This document shows positions 31,446 through 40,484 of a DNA stretch of 64,000 nucleotides, in pieces (position 1 is the first letter of the stretch; every line of letters starts with the position of its first letter). This DNA is from Parafannyhessea sp902761955 (GTDB lineage: Bacteria > Actinomycetota > Coriobacteriia > Coriobacteriales > Atopobiaceae). A model generated the notes under the pieces. The model did not search any database. It was not told the origin of the DNA and saw only the letters and a program-made list of their open reading frames with translations. The position numbers and the translations under genes are program-made. The stretch spans positions 1 through 64,000 of the forward strand of contig CACWMM010000005.1 of NCBI GenBank assembly GCA_902761955.1, written 5' to 3'.

Positions 31446-33318
31446 GCCTGTCCCCCACGATCGCGTTCTCAACACCGAGCTTCGGGCACACGCCGCAGCC
31501 CACGCAGCTCTCCCTCGTGCAGTCCGGCGTCGTCACGCCCTGCGCCGCGCGACGGTACTCGCGCCTCAGGAACCCCTGCGACACGGCCGGCGACGTATGC
31601 TCCCACGGCAGGCGTGCGTCGAGCGGCGTGTCCGCGGAGGCGATCGCCTCCAGGTCCATGCCCACCTCGGCCGCCGCAGCAGTCCAGCGCTCGAACGAGA
31701 ACTGGTCCGTCCACGCGTCGAAGCGGCAGCCGTGCCGCCACGCCGCGAGGATGAGGTCGAAGCCGCGGCGTCCCACCTTCGAGAGCACCGCCTCGATGAG
31801 CGAGACCTCCGCGTCGTGGTACGAGATCTTGATGGCGTGGTCCGGGCAGGTGCTCAGCAACAGCTGCTGCCGTCTGCGCACCTCCTCGAGGTCGAGCTGG
31901 CCGCACCACTGGAACGGTGTGTACGCCTTCGGCACGAACACCGCGACGGAGATTGACACGCTCACGCCGCTCTTAGGGCCCCTGCCCACGACGCTGCGGC
32001 CGATCTCCAGCACGCGGTCGGCGGTCTCGTTGATCGCCACGATGTCGTCGTCCGTCTCGGTCGGCAAGCCCATCATGAAGTACAGCTTCATGCGACGCCA
32101 GCCGTTGCGAAACGCGTTCTCGGCCGCGGTGTCTATGTCCTTCTCGGTCACGTTCTTGTTGATGACGTCACGCAGGCGCTGGCTGCCGGCCTCCGGCGCA
32201 AACGTGAGGCCGCCGCGCTTGGATCCGCCCACCTCCGCCGCCATCTCGACGCCAAACGAGTCCAGGCGCTGCGACGGTATGGACACGCGCACGCCCGTGC
32301 CGCGGACGTCGTCGTTGAGCGTGTGCAGGATCTGCGCGCACTGCGAGTGGTCCGTGGTGGAGAGCGACGTGAGCGACACCTCGTCGTGCCCGGTGAGCGC
32401 AAGGCCCTCGCGCGCCGCGGCCACCACCTGCTCCGCCGGGCGCTCGCGCACCGGGCGGTATGTCATGCCCGCCTGGCAGAAGCGGCAGCCGCGCGCGCAG
32501 CCGCGCAGCACCTCCACGGCAAGGCGGTCCTGCACCACGTCCATGTACGGCACGATCCTCTGCGGCACGGGCTCCGTGGACGAGAAGTCCTGCAGACTTC
32601 GCTTATACACCACCGCGGGCGCGCCCGTCTTGGGCTTCGGGACGGCATAGCCCCACTGCGTCGACGTGTCGTCCACGACGACGTCGTACAGGCTCGGCAC
32701 GTACACGCCCTGGACGCGCGAGAGCTCAAGCAGTATGTCGCGTCTGGCGAGCCCCCTTGCGCGCGCGTCGCGCACGCACGCGCAGATCTCGACCATGGCC
32801 TCCTCGCCGTCGCCCAGAAGCACCGCGTCGAACATGGGCGAGACCGGCTCGCAGTTCCACACGGACGGTCCGCCCGCCACGACGATGGGGTCGTCCTGCG
32901 CGCGCTCCTCCGCGCGGATGGGTATGCGCGAGAGGTCGAGCGCCTCCACGATGTTCGTGCAGGCCATCTCGTGCGCAAGCGTGAAGCCCACCACGTCGAA
33001 GGACGCTATGGGAGAAGAGCTCTCCAGCGCAAGCAGCGGCACGTCCCTTGCGCGCATGAGGTCGGCCATGTCCACCCACGGCAGGTAGCCGCGCTCGCAC
33101 GACATGCCCTCGACGCGGTTGATCGCCGTGTACAGGATGGAGAGGCCCATGTTGGGAAGGCCGACCTCGTACACGTCCGGGTACATGAGCACCACGTGGA
33201 ACGGGCCGTCCTGCTCCTCGATGGCGCCCCACTCGTGGTCGAGGTAGCGGGAGGGCTTCGCCACCTGCCCAAGCAGCGGCTCCAGCCGCGGGTACAGGTC
33301 TTCTCTCCTAAGCCTCAT
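31432..33318 (-). CDS. TIGR03960-family radical SAM protein
   Basis: 628 residues. The N-terminal region (1-230) resembles a B12-binding-like domain (HVVLMYPDVYEVGLPNMGLSIL, VVAGGPSVWNCEPV, DAVLLGDGEEA). The radical SAM core has the Cx3Cx2C cluster CARGCRFCQAG near residues 283-293, followed by YRPVRERPAEQV and FAPEAGSQRLRDVINKN. A second cysteine group (CTRESCVGCGVC) lies about 20 residues from the C-terminus and could hold an extra iron-sulfur cluster. It overlaps the DUF697-like gene by 11 nt and the DUF2344 gene by 14 nt. The substrate is unknown. Confidence 0.9.
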   Translation of the reverse strand: MRLRREDLYPRLEPLLGQVAKPSRYLDHEWGAIEEQDGPFHVVLMYPDVYEVGLPNMGLSILYTAINRVEGMSCERGYLPWVDMADLMRARDVPLLALESSSPIASFDVVGFTLAHEMACTNIVEALDLSRIPIRAEERAQDDPIVVAGGPSVWNCEPVSPMFDAVLLGDGEEAMVEICACVRDARARGLARRDILLELSRVQGVYVPSLYDVVVDDTSTQWGYAVPKPKTGAPAVVYKRSLQDFSSTEPVPQRIVPYMDVVQDRLAVEVLRGCARGCRFCQAGMTYRPVRERPAEQVVAAAREGLALTGHDEVSLTSLSTTDHSQCAQILHTLNDDVRGTGVRVSIPSQRLDSFGVEMAAEVGGSKRGGLTFAPEAGSQRLRDVINKNVTEKDIDTAAENAFRNGWRRMKLYFMMGLPTETDDDIVAINETADRVLEIGRSVVGRGPKSGVSVSISVAVFVPKAYTPFQWCGQLDLEEVRRRQQLLLSTCPDHAIKISYHDAEVSLIEAVLSKVGRRGFDLILAAWRHGCRFDAWTDQFSFERWTAAAAEVGMDLEAIASADTPLDARLPWEHTSPAVSQGFLRREYRRAAQGVTTPDCTRESCVGCGVCPKLGVENAIVGDRHGRH

Positions 33319-34396
33319 CGCATCCCCCAGATATCACCACGTAGCCGTCGTCGCGGCCGCCATTGCCGTCTTGTCCCGCAGCCACGCGCGGCGCCGGAAG
33401 CGTGCGGCGGTCATCCCCCGTGTGGACGCGGACCTCACCCGGACGCGCCCCAAAGCCCACGCCCGCACGCTCGCCCGCGGCCTTCGCCGCACGGCTCGCC
33501 ACGCGCGCCGCCGCGTCCACGATCGGCCCCACGGCGGAGTCCGCCACAAGTCCGCGCACGTCGGGCAGCGTGGGCGGGTCGTTGCGCAGGCGCGCGGCAG
33601 CACCTGTCGCCACGGTGCCGGCAAATCCCACGGCCGCCTTCACGGCCCACTGCGGCACGGGCAGGACCTCCGTCGCACGGCGCGCCACGGAGCGCCATGC
33701 AAGCCCCGCCGCGATGACGGCCGCAACGTCCGCGGAGCTCGCGACGGACATGGGGTGCCCGCACGCGGCCGCGACGTCCAGCGCCAGCTTCGCCTGGCGC
33801 ACCGTCATTATGGGGAAGTCCGCGCTCGGCAGCACCTGCACGGCACCCACGGCCGCGTTCTGCAGCGCGCTCGTCCTCACGAGCTCGCGTACCTTCTGGT
33901 CGCGGCAGAACGGGAAGCTCGCGGCAAAGGCTATGCCCTTCTCGCCCGCGGCGTCCACCAGCCAGCTGGCCAGGTTCGCACGCACCGCATCCGCGCCCGA
34001 GGCCGGAACGGCGCTCACCAGGGCGGCAACCTCCTCGGGAAGGTTGTTCGCGCCCAGGTCCAGCACGGAGTCCACCACGACGCCCACGGGCACGCCGCAG
34101 CGGGCCAGGCCCTCCGCCACGCGCTCCGCGGCCGCGACGTGCGTGCCGGCCACAACCACGGCCGCGTCCCAGCCCGGCGACGGCGGCTCGCACGCGGCAA
34201 GCGCCTCGACGCGCACCGTCGCCGTGGCCTGGCGCGGCATGAACGCGTCCTTCACCGCAAGCACCACGTCCCTCGCGGCGCTCGTGTCCACCACCACAAG
34301 GACGCTCAGCGGCGTCGACCTGTCCTTCTCGCTCTTTTGGCCGGCACGCAGGATGTCTGCGATGTCGCCCAGCGAAACCTTGCTCTTCTTGGGCAT
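33308..34396 (-). CDS. DUF697-like protein of unknown function
   Basis: 362 residues, ATG 34396 after GAGGTGAGG. The N-terminal 150 residues look like a degenerate Rossmann or P-loop-type domain (SVLVVVDTSAARDVVLAVKDAF, AAVVVAGTHVAAAERVAEGLA) with no Walker A motif. Residues about 160-290 resemble DUF697, the membrane-associated domain found with some GTPases: AVGAVQVLPSADFPIMTVRQAKLALDVAAACG, then hydrophobic AAVIAAGLAWRSVA and AVKAAVGFAGTVATGAAA. The C-terminal 70 residues are polar. It lies between rodA and the radical SAM gene. DUF697 is an eye match only. Confidence 0.6.
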   Translation of the reverse strand: MPKKSKVSLGDIADILRAGQKSEKDRSTPLSVLVVVDTSAARDVVLAVKDAFMPRQATATVRVEALAACEPPSPGWDAAVVVAGTHVAAAERVAEGLARCGVPVGVVVDSVLDLGANNLPEEVAALVSAVPASGADAVRANLASWLVDAAGEKGIAFAASFPFCRDQKVRELVRTSALQNAAVGAVQVLPSADFPIMTVRQAKLALDVAAACGHPMSVASSADVAAVIAAGLAWRSVARRATEVLPVPQWAVKAAVGFAGTVATGAAARLRNDPPTLPDVRGLVADSAVGPIVDAAARVASRAAKAAGERAGVGFGARPGEVRVHTGDDRRTLPAPRVAAGQDGNGGRDDGYVVISGGCDEA

Positions 34397-34432
34397 AACC
34401 TCACCTCGCGGGCGTCGATTTCGAACGCGGCG

Positions 34433-35674
34433 CTACGCCGCCTTCGGCTTGTGGTGCCATACGGACTGCACCATTCCCACCGCCGCTATCTGCACGGACA
34501 TCGAGGACGAGCCGTAGCTCACAAACGGCAGCGGGATGCCGGTGATGGGCATGATGCCTATGCACATGCCCACGTTCTGCAGAAGCTGGAACGACCACAT
34601 CGTAGCGCACCCCACGAGCACGAGCTTCCCAAACGGCGACTCGATTCTCATCGCGAGGAAGATGGTCGAGAATATGAGCGCCGCAAACAGCATCAGCAGC
34701 ACCACGGACCCCACGAAGCCAAACTCCTCGGCGAGAAGCGCAAAGACGAAGTCCGTGTGCGCCTCGGGAAGGAAGCCGCCGCCGGCCTGCGTCGCCTTGC
34801 CGATGCCCTTGCCGAATATCCCGCCGGAGCCGACGGCGATCTTCGCCTGCTGGAGGTTGTAGCCGTTGCCCGAGGGGTCCACGGAAGGGTCGGCGAACAC
34901 GATGAGTCGGTTGAGCTGGTACTGCTTCAGCGGGTGCGGCACGCCGGGCGTCATGGACATCACGACGACGAGGGTCGCGAGCGCCACGATGCCGGCGATG
35001 GTCACGATGACCCACGAACGCTTAGCTCCCGCGCAGATGATGATCGCGGCGCCCGTCACGAGGATGATGAGGCCCGTGCCCAGGTCGGGCTGCGTCAGGA
35101 TGAGCAGGAACGGCACGCACAGGATGCCGCAGAGCTTAAGGTAGTCCCTCAGCGTGTCGACCTTGCCGTTGTACTGGGCGCCAAGCGCAGCCATGAGGTA
35201 GATGGTCACGAGCTTCGCGAGCTCGGACGGCTGGTACGTCATGCCGATTATCGGGATCTTGATCCAGCCCGTCATGCCGAGGGCCGTGTAGCTGAGCCCC
35301 GGCACCTTGGGCAGGAACATGAGGATCACGATCGTCACGAGCATGGCCGTCGTCATGTTCGCGAGCGCGCGGTAGTCGTAGCGCCAGATGAGCACGGCCA
35401 TGACCACGCCGATGGCGATGCCCATGAGGTGCCTGGAGAACCTCGCGTCCGCGATGGAGAGCGAAGCGGACCAGATGACGATGGCGCCGTACGCCACCAG
35501 CAGGATCGCGGGGATGAGCTGCGGTATGTAGACCGAGCTGCGTGCGATGTTCCTACCTGCGGACGGCCGGGGCGCCATCCCACGACGGTTCATGATGTGA
35601 GAGTAGAACGCCGAGAAGGAGCCGAGGCCCTTCTCGTTCACCTTCGCCCCCTCGGCGGAGTTCTTCTGGGCCAT
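34433..35674 (-). CDS. rodA: Rod-shape SEDS peptidoglycan polymerase RodA
   Basis: SEDS-family glycosyltransferase that polymerises lipid II during cell elongation with PBP2. The 413 residues show multiple membrane segments and the family signatures: LGMTGWIKIPIIGMTYQPSELAKL, LTQPDLGTGLIILVTG, LLAEEFGFVGSVVLL, and GIPLPFVSYGSSSM near the C-terminus. A hydrophilic N-terminal extension of about 45 residues precedes the first helix. ATG 35674 follows GGGAGGGGG. It is adjacent to mrdA and mreBCD, which supports RodA rather than FtsW. Confidence 0.95.
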   Translation of the reverse strand: MAQKNSAEGAKVNEKGLGSFSAFYSHIMNRRGMAPRPSAGRNIARSSVYIPQLIPAILLVAYGAIVIWSASLSIADARFSRHLMGIAIGVVMAVLIWRYDYRALANMTTAMLVTIVILMFLPKVPGLSYTALGMTGWIKIPIIGMTYQPSELAKLVTIYLMAALGAQYNGKVDTLRDYLKLCGILCVPFLLILTQPDLGTGLIILVTGAAIIICAGAKRSWVIVTIAGIVALATLVVVMSMTPGVPHPLKQYQLNRLIVFADPSVDPSGNGYNLQQAKIAVGSGGIFGKGIGKATQAGGGFLPEAHTDFVFALLAEEFGFVGSVVLLMLFAALIFSTIFLAMRIESPFGKLVLVGCATMWSFQLLQNVGMCIGIMPITGIPLPFVSYGSSSMSVQIAAVGMVQSVWHHKPKAA

Positions 35675-35686
35675 GTCGCCCCCTCC

Positions 35687-37720
35687 CTACTGAACGCCGG
35701 AGCTGTCGACCGACGTCGCGGTGTCCGGCTGGTTGTAGATCTGCCCAAGGATGTCTCTCACCACGTACATGGCGCCCTCGGAGCCATAGCCGCCATACTC
35801 TATGACGGACGCCACGACGTACTTTGGATCATCGTACGGCGCATACGCGATGAACCATCCCGTCGGCTGCGACTTCGACGTCTGGGCGGAGCCTGTCTTG
35901 CCGGCGACGGTGACGGAGAGGTTCGTGAAGTGCTCCGTCTGCGCCTCGGACTCCTCATAGATCACGCCCTTCAGGCCGCGGTGGATCTCGTCCATGTACG
36001 CCCGCTTCTCGGTCACCTTGCGCTCGACCTCGGGCTTGTACTTCACCACGGACCCGTCTCCGATGGGGCTCTTCACGTACCTCAGCACATGCGGGCGATA
36101 GATCGTGCCGCCCAGCGATATGCCGGCGTACGCGCAGAGCATCTGCAGCGGCGTAACCAGCAGGTCGCCCTGGCCGATGACGAGGTTCGTCGTGTCGCCG
36201 CCCTGCCACGTGCGCGCATCCTCGGACGAGGACGAGAAGTACTTCCACTTCCACTCGGGAGTCGGCACGCGACCCGCGGACTCGCTCGGAAGGTCGATGC
36301 CCGTCTTCTTGCCCAGTCCCCACCGCTTGTACGTCTTCTGGAGGCCCTCCGGCTCCTTTGAGTAGAAGAACCCCTTGCCTATCTCGTAGAACACGACGTC
36401 GCACGAGTACGTGATGCCGCTCTGGATGTTCACCGAGCCGTGGCCGCTGTGCTTCCAGCAGTACTGGCCGAAGCCCTTGCCAAAGCCGGTCCAGTAGCCG
36501 GAGCAGTAGTACGTCGAGCCAGTGTTCGCGATGCCGTAGTTCAGCGCCGCGAACGCGGAGAGCGGCTTGATGGTGGACGCTGAGGGGTACTGGCCCGCGA
36601 TGGCGCGGTTCATGAGCGGGTAGTGGCTCTCGTCGGACGAGAGGCTCTTCCAGTCCTCGCTCGAGATGCCGCCTACGAACACGTTCGGCGAGTACGTGGG
36701 CGCGGATGCCATGGCGAGTATCTCACCGTTCGTCACGTCCATCGCGATGGCGCATCCCGCGTGGCAGTCCGTCCTGCCCATCTCGCGCAGCTTCTGTATG
36801 CGCTTCGCGAGCGACTCCTCCGCTGCGCGCTGGATGTTCGCGTCCAGCGTCAGTACGATGTCCGAGCCGCTCCTCGGCTGCACGGAGCTGGAGTAGCTCA
36901 GGACGTTTCCCGTGGCGTCCACGTACACCTTCTGCTCGCCCTTCACGCCCTGAAGAACGTTCTCGTACTCGTACTCCACGCCCGCCTGGCCCACGACGTC
37001 GCCGGACGCGTACGAAATCTTCGCATCGTCGTCCTGCGTGCCGGACTTCTTCAGCTGCTCCGAGCTCACGGTGCCCGTGTACCCAAGAACATGCGCCGCA
37101 AGGCTTCCCTGCGGGTAGTGGCGCTGGGTCCTCTCCTCAACGCTAATGCCCTTGAACACGTACTGGTGCTCGTCGATGAACGCGACGACGCGCCGCGACA
37201 CGTCCACGGCGATCGGCCTCAGGCTCTGGGCCCCTCCCGTCGCATCCTCTATCTTGCGCTTGACGGCCATCTCGGGCATGCCGATGAGGTTGCCCACGAG
37301 CTTCATCTCTATCGGGTCGTCCACAACGTCGCTCTTTGCGACGACGGTGAGGCTCGCCCTGTTGTTCACGAGCTCGACGCCGTTCCTGTCCAAGATGCGA
37401 CCGCGCGGGGCAGACGTGGATATGGTCCTCGACCTGTTGGACTCCGCCTGCTCGCTGTACTCGCTTGCGGAAACCAGCTGCATCGTCCAGAGCTTCGCCA
37501 GAAGCACCGCTATGATCGAGCCGGAGAAGATCCCCAACCCGAAGAGCCTCGACTTGAAGCCGCCCTCCGTGGACATGTCGGATCCGCCGGACGCCCTGGG
37601 CGCACCGCCGCCGATGTCAAACTTGAAGCGCGTCTCGCCCCTCCCAAACAGGAAGAACGCAACGAGAAGCGCTATCAGCACCAGCGCGAGGACGATGATT
37701 ATGATGACGATAGGATTCAA
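35687..37720 (-). CDS. mrdA: Penicillin-binding protein 2 (elongation transpeptidase)
   Basis: Class B PBP, transpeptidase partner of RodA. The dimerisation region at about 95-270 starts with APRGRILDRNGVELV; the transpeptidase domain carries Ser382-Thr-Ile-Lys385, SCD near 440, and KTGSAQ near 613. It starts at TTG 37720 (677 residues, AGGG eight bases before). Unusually, a strongly hydrophobic helix (residues 4-25) precedes the normal anchor (about 61-82), separated by a positively charged loop. An N-out first helix would keep the catalytic domain outside. ATG 37576 would give the usual single-anchor form but has a weaker ribosome binding site. Confidence 0.93.
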   Translation of the reverse strand: MNPIVIIIIVLALVLIALLVAFFLFGRGETRFKFDIGGGAPRASGGSDMSTEGGFKSRLFGLGIFSGSIIAVLLAKLWTMQLVSASEYSEQAESNRSRTISTSAPRGRILDRNGVELVNNRASLTVVAKSDVVDDPIEMKLVGNLIGMPEMAVKRKIEDATGGAQSLRPIAVDVSRRVVAFIDEHQYVFKGISVEERTQRHYPQGSLAAHVLGYTGTVSSEQLKKSGTQDDDAKISYASGDVVGQAGVEYEYENVLQGVKGEQKVYVDATGNVLSYSSSVQPRSGSDIVLTLDANIQRAAEESLAKRIQKLREMGRTDCHAGCAIAMDVTNGEILAMASAPTYSPNVFVGGISSEDWKSLSSDESHYPLMNRAIAGQYPSASTIKPLSAFAALNYGIANTGSTYYCSGYWTGFGKGFGQYCWKHSGHGSVNIQSGITYSCDVVFYEIGKGFFYSKEPEGLQKTYKRWGLGKKTGIDLPSESAGRVPTPEWKWKYFSSSSEDARTWQGGDTTNLVIGQGDLLVTPLQMLCAYAGISLGGTIYRPHVLRYVKSPIGDGSVVKYKPEVERKVTEKRAYMDEIHRGLKGVIYEESEAQTEHFTNLSVTVAGKTGSAQTSKSQPTGWFIAYAPYDDPKYVVASVIEYGGYGSEGAMYVVRDILGQIYNQPDTATSVDSSGVQ

Positions 37721-37729
37721 ATCGCGACC

Positions 37730-38302
37730 CTATAGCTTGCCGAGGCTGTACTTCGAGCCATGCTTCGCATGACTCCCACGTGCACTCTTCCTACCCAGGT
37801 CGAGCCCGCTTCCGCCCCCGTGGGAGTAAATGTACGCAAAAGGAACGAACGCGAGGACGGTCAGGAAGAACGTCGGCAGCATCCTCAGCACGATCACGTC
37901 GAACGCGGAGCTCGCCTGCCCCACGACGAGCATCGCCAGATGGTACGCCAGGCTCACGACCAAAGCGTGTATCGCGAAGAGAATAACGGACGGGCCCAGG
38001 TCCTCCGAGAGGCGGTTCCTGCACTCCATGCCCATCTGAAAGGACGAGACGGTCAAGAGAAGCGCCATGAGACCGACCGGTCCCGTGGTAGATAGGTCGA
38101 ACACAAAGCCGGCGAGAAACCCGCACAACACGCCCGTTCGCCCGCCTATCGTGAGGGCGACGACGGCGCTGAATATCAGCGCGAAGTTGATCCGGCCGTT
38201 GCCGATGCCGAAGTTCGGGGCGACGGCGAGCTGCAGCACAAGGCACGCAAGCGCGAGCCAGCCTATGCTCCTCTTGTTCTTGTTAGAGTCCTTGACCTGC
38301 AT
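37730..38302 (-). CDS. mreD: Rod shape-determining membrane protein MreD
   Basis: Small integral membrane protein of the elongasome. 190 residues with five to six hydrophobic segments; RINFALIFSAVVALTIGGRTGVLCGFLAGFVFDLSTTGPVG is the conserved family core. A basic C-terminal tail of about 25 residues follows. Lies between mreC and mrdA with 10-20 nt gaps. Confidence 0.9.
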   Translation of the reverse strand: MQVKDSNKNKRSIGWLALACLVLQLAVAPNFGIGNGRINFALIFSAVVALTIGGRTGVLCGFLAGFVFDLSTTGPVGLMALLLTVSSFQMGMECRNRLSEDLGPSVILFAIHALVVSLAYHLAMLVVGQASSAFDVIVLRMLPTFFLTVLAFVPFAYIYSHGGGSGLDLGRKSARGSHAKHGSKYSLGKL

Positions 38303-38322
38303 CCAGCGTCACCCCCATCGAC

Positions 38323-39375
38323 CTAGTCGTCACTGCTCTTCTCGCCCGCGTCGCTCTTCGTGGAGGAAGAGTCCTTGCTCGACGCGTCGGACTCCGACGA
38401 CCCGGAGCTCGAGGAGTCCGAGGTAGAGGAGTCGCTCCCGCCCTTGACCGCCGTCGACTCCTGCGCGTCTGCGGCGGCGATGTCGTCGGACGTCGCGCGC
38501 TGGTCCTCCGTCAGCGACGTTATGACCAGGACCTCCTCGAAATTCTCCGTCGTGGAGAACGGCTTCACCGCAATCTCGTAGTACAGGGCGCCAGCGGACT
38601 TGTTCACGCTCATGACGGTACCGAGGGGCAGTCCCTTCGGGAACACTCCGCCGAGTCCGCTCGTCACGACCGTGTCTCCAACCTTCACCGTAGAGTCGGT
38701 GCTGATGAGCTTCAGGTGCAGCGTCCCGTCTGCGCTGCCGGCAAGAATCCCCTGCGCGCGGCTCGACTGAACCATCGCGGATACGCTCGAGTTCTCGTCT
38801 GTGACGAGGCGCACCGTCGAGGACGTCGCTCCGCAGCTCACGATCTGGCCAATCGCGCCGCGCGAGTCCGTGACCGGCATCCCCACGGCAAGTCCCGAGG
38901 AGGATCCCTTGTCGATGGTGACCGTATCGCTCCAGGAGTCCGTCGACCCCGAGATGATCCTCGCGGCCTTCGACTTCAGCTTGTACGTGCTCTGCAGGCT
39001 CAGCAGGTCCTCAAGCCGCTCGGATGTCTTCTCGGCCTCCTCGAGCTCGGCGTTGCGCGCCTTCAGCTTCTCGTTTTCCGCCTTGAGTTCGGAGAGCGAC
39101 TTCTGGCTTGCGGTAAGGTTCGCGAAGACGTTTCCCAGCCCCTGGAACGGAGCGGTCACGACAACGCCCACGTAGCGCACGGGCGTCGTGACCGTGGAAT
39201 ACACGGCCTTGACCGTCGTGAAGAACCCGCCGTTCGTCTCGCGCGCGCTCATGGTGAACATCACGAGCGAAAGCACGACGAACACGACGGCAAGGCGGCC
39301 GCCGCTTCCCGAGTTGTCCTTGTGCAGTCCCGAGGAAGAGAGGCCCCCGCCGTTTAGAGTCGGCACCTGGCTCAC
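38323..39375 (-). CDS. mreC: Rod shape-determining protein MreC
   Basis: Bitopic elongasome scaffold. 350 residues with GTG start 39375. It has a transmembrane helix at about 27-44, a coiled coil at about 88-125 (SLSELKAENEKLKARNAELEEAEKTSERLEDLL), and a beta-barrel core with DTVTIDKGSSSGLAVGMPV, GAIGQIVSCG and VVTSGLGGVFPKGLPLG. The last 55 residues are a low-complexity Ser/Asp/Lys tail. The start lies 1 nt after the mreB stop. Confidence 0.93.
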   Translation of the reverse strand: MSQVPTLNGGGLSSSGLHKDNSGSGGRLAVVFVVLSLVMFTMSARETNGGFFTTVKAVYSTVTTPVRYVGVVVTAPFQGLGNVFANLTASQKSLSELKAENEKLKARNAELEEAEKTSERLEDLLSLQSTYKLKSKAARIISGSTDSWSDTVTIDKGSSSGLAVGMPVTDSRGAIGQIVSCGATSSTVRLVTDENSSVSAMVQSSRAQGILAGSADGTLHLKLISTDSTVKVGDTVVTSGLGGVFPKGLPLGTVMSVNKSAGALYYEIAVKPFSTTENFEEVLVITSLTEDQRATSDDIAAADAQESTAVKGGSDSSTSDSSSSGSSESDASSKDSSSTKSDAGEKSSDD

Positions 39376-39378
39376 CCG

Positions 39379-40422
39379 CTAGCTGGCGCTCTGGACGAAG
39401 CCACCGGAGAGGGCGTTTGCCTCGAGGACCTTCGCGCAGCCGTTCACGACGTTCTCGAGCGCCGTCGGGCTTACGTTCACGGGCACGCCCGTCTCCTCGC
39501 GCAGGCGCTGGTCGAGGCCGCGGAGCATGCCGCCGCCTCCGGTAAGCAGAACGCCGTAGTACATGAGGTCCGACGCCAGGTCCGGCGGCGTTACGTCGAG
39601 GGCGTCCTTCACTGCCTTCGTAACCTCGTCAAGCGGCTTGTCAAGGGCGCGCCTGATCTCCTCGGACTCTATCCTGACGCTCTTCGGGAGACCGCTCATC
39701 ACGTCACGTCCGTTCACCTCGACGTCGAGCTCCTCCGCAAGCGGTGCCGCAGAGCCTACCTTGATCTTGATGTCCTCCGCGGTGCGCTCGCCGATGGAGA
39801 GGTTGTACGCGTCGCGCACGTGCTCGAGGATGGTCTGGTCGAACTCGTCGCCCGCGATCCTGATGGACTGCGAGACGACGATGCCGCCCATTGCGATGAC
39901 GGCGACCTCGGTCGTGCCTCCGCCGATGTCCACGACCATCGACCCCGTCGGGTCCTCGATAGGCAGGTCAGCGCCGATGGCGGCTGCCATGGGCTCCTCG
40001 ATGAGGTATGCCTGTCGCGCGCCGGCGGAGATCGTCGCCTCGAATACCGCGCGCTTCTCCACGGACGTGACGCCGGACGGGACGCAGATGACGACCCTCG
40101 GCCTTGGTGACCAGGGATACCTGTGGCTCCCGCGCGCCTTCTCGATGAAGTAGCGGAGCATGACCTCCGTGACATCGAAGTCCGCGATGACGCCGTCCTT
40201 CAGGGGGCGCTCCGCGATGATCGAGCCAGGGGTCCTGCCTATCATGCGCTTTGCGTCGGCGCCGACGGCGAGCACTCGATCCTCGCTTTTGTCTATGGCC
40301 ACGACGGAGGGCTCGTTCAAAACGATGCCGCGCCCGCGAACCGCGACAAGGGTGTTCGCGGTTCCGAGGTCAATGGCCAGGTCCCCGTCATATTCGCCGA
40401 AGAGTGAGTCGATGATCGACAT
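39379..40422 (-). CDS. mreB: Cell shape-determining actin homologue MreB
   Basis: Actin-like ATPase that guides lateral wall synthesis. 347 residues from ATG 40422; upstream GGGAG is close, and ATG 40467 has no family homology. Actin-fold motifs: DLAIDLGTANTLV (phosphate 1), VVDIGGGTTEVAVIAMGG (phosphate 2), GVLLTGGGGMLRGLDQRL (adenosine), and LIEEPMAAAIGADLPI. First gene of mreBCD-mrdA-rodA. Confidence 0.96.
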   Translation of the reverse strand: MSIIDSLFGEYDGDLAIDLGTANTLVAVRGRGIVLNEPSVVAIDKSEDRVLAVGADAKRMIGRTPGSIIAERPLKDGVIADFDVTEVMLRYFIEKARGSHRYPWSPRPRVVICVPSGVTSVEKRAVFEATISAGARQAYLIEEPMAAAIGADLPIEDPTGSMVVDIGGGTTEVAVIAMGGIVVSQSIRIAGDEFDQTILEHVRDAYNLSIGERTAEDIKIKVGSAAPLAEELDVEVNGRDVMSGLPKSVRIESEEIRRALDKPLDEVTKAVKDALDVTPPDLASDLMYYGVLLTGGGGMLRGLDQRLREETGVPVNVSPTALENVVNGCAKVLEANALSGGFVQSAS

Positions 40423-40484
40423 TGCTCCCAATCCTATCCAATGCGGGCCGTCTCGCCCGAAGCTCATTCACTTTGTGGGCTGTT

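Noticed and set aside
33371..36361. A 996-codon plus-strand open frame
   Set aside because: It lies antisense to the DUF697-like gene, rodA and mrdA, has the Arg/His/Val-rich composition of a high-GC shadow frame, and shows no family motif.
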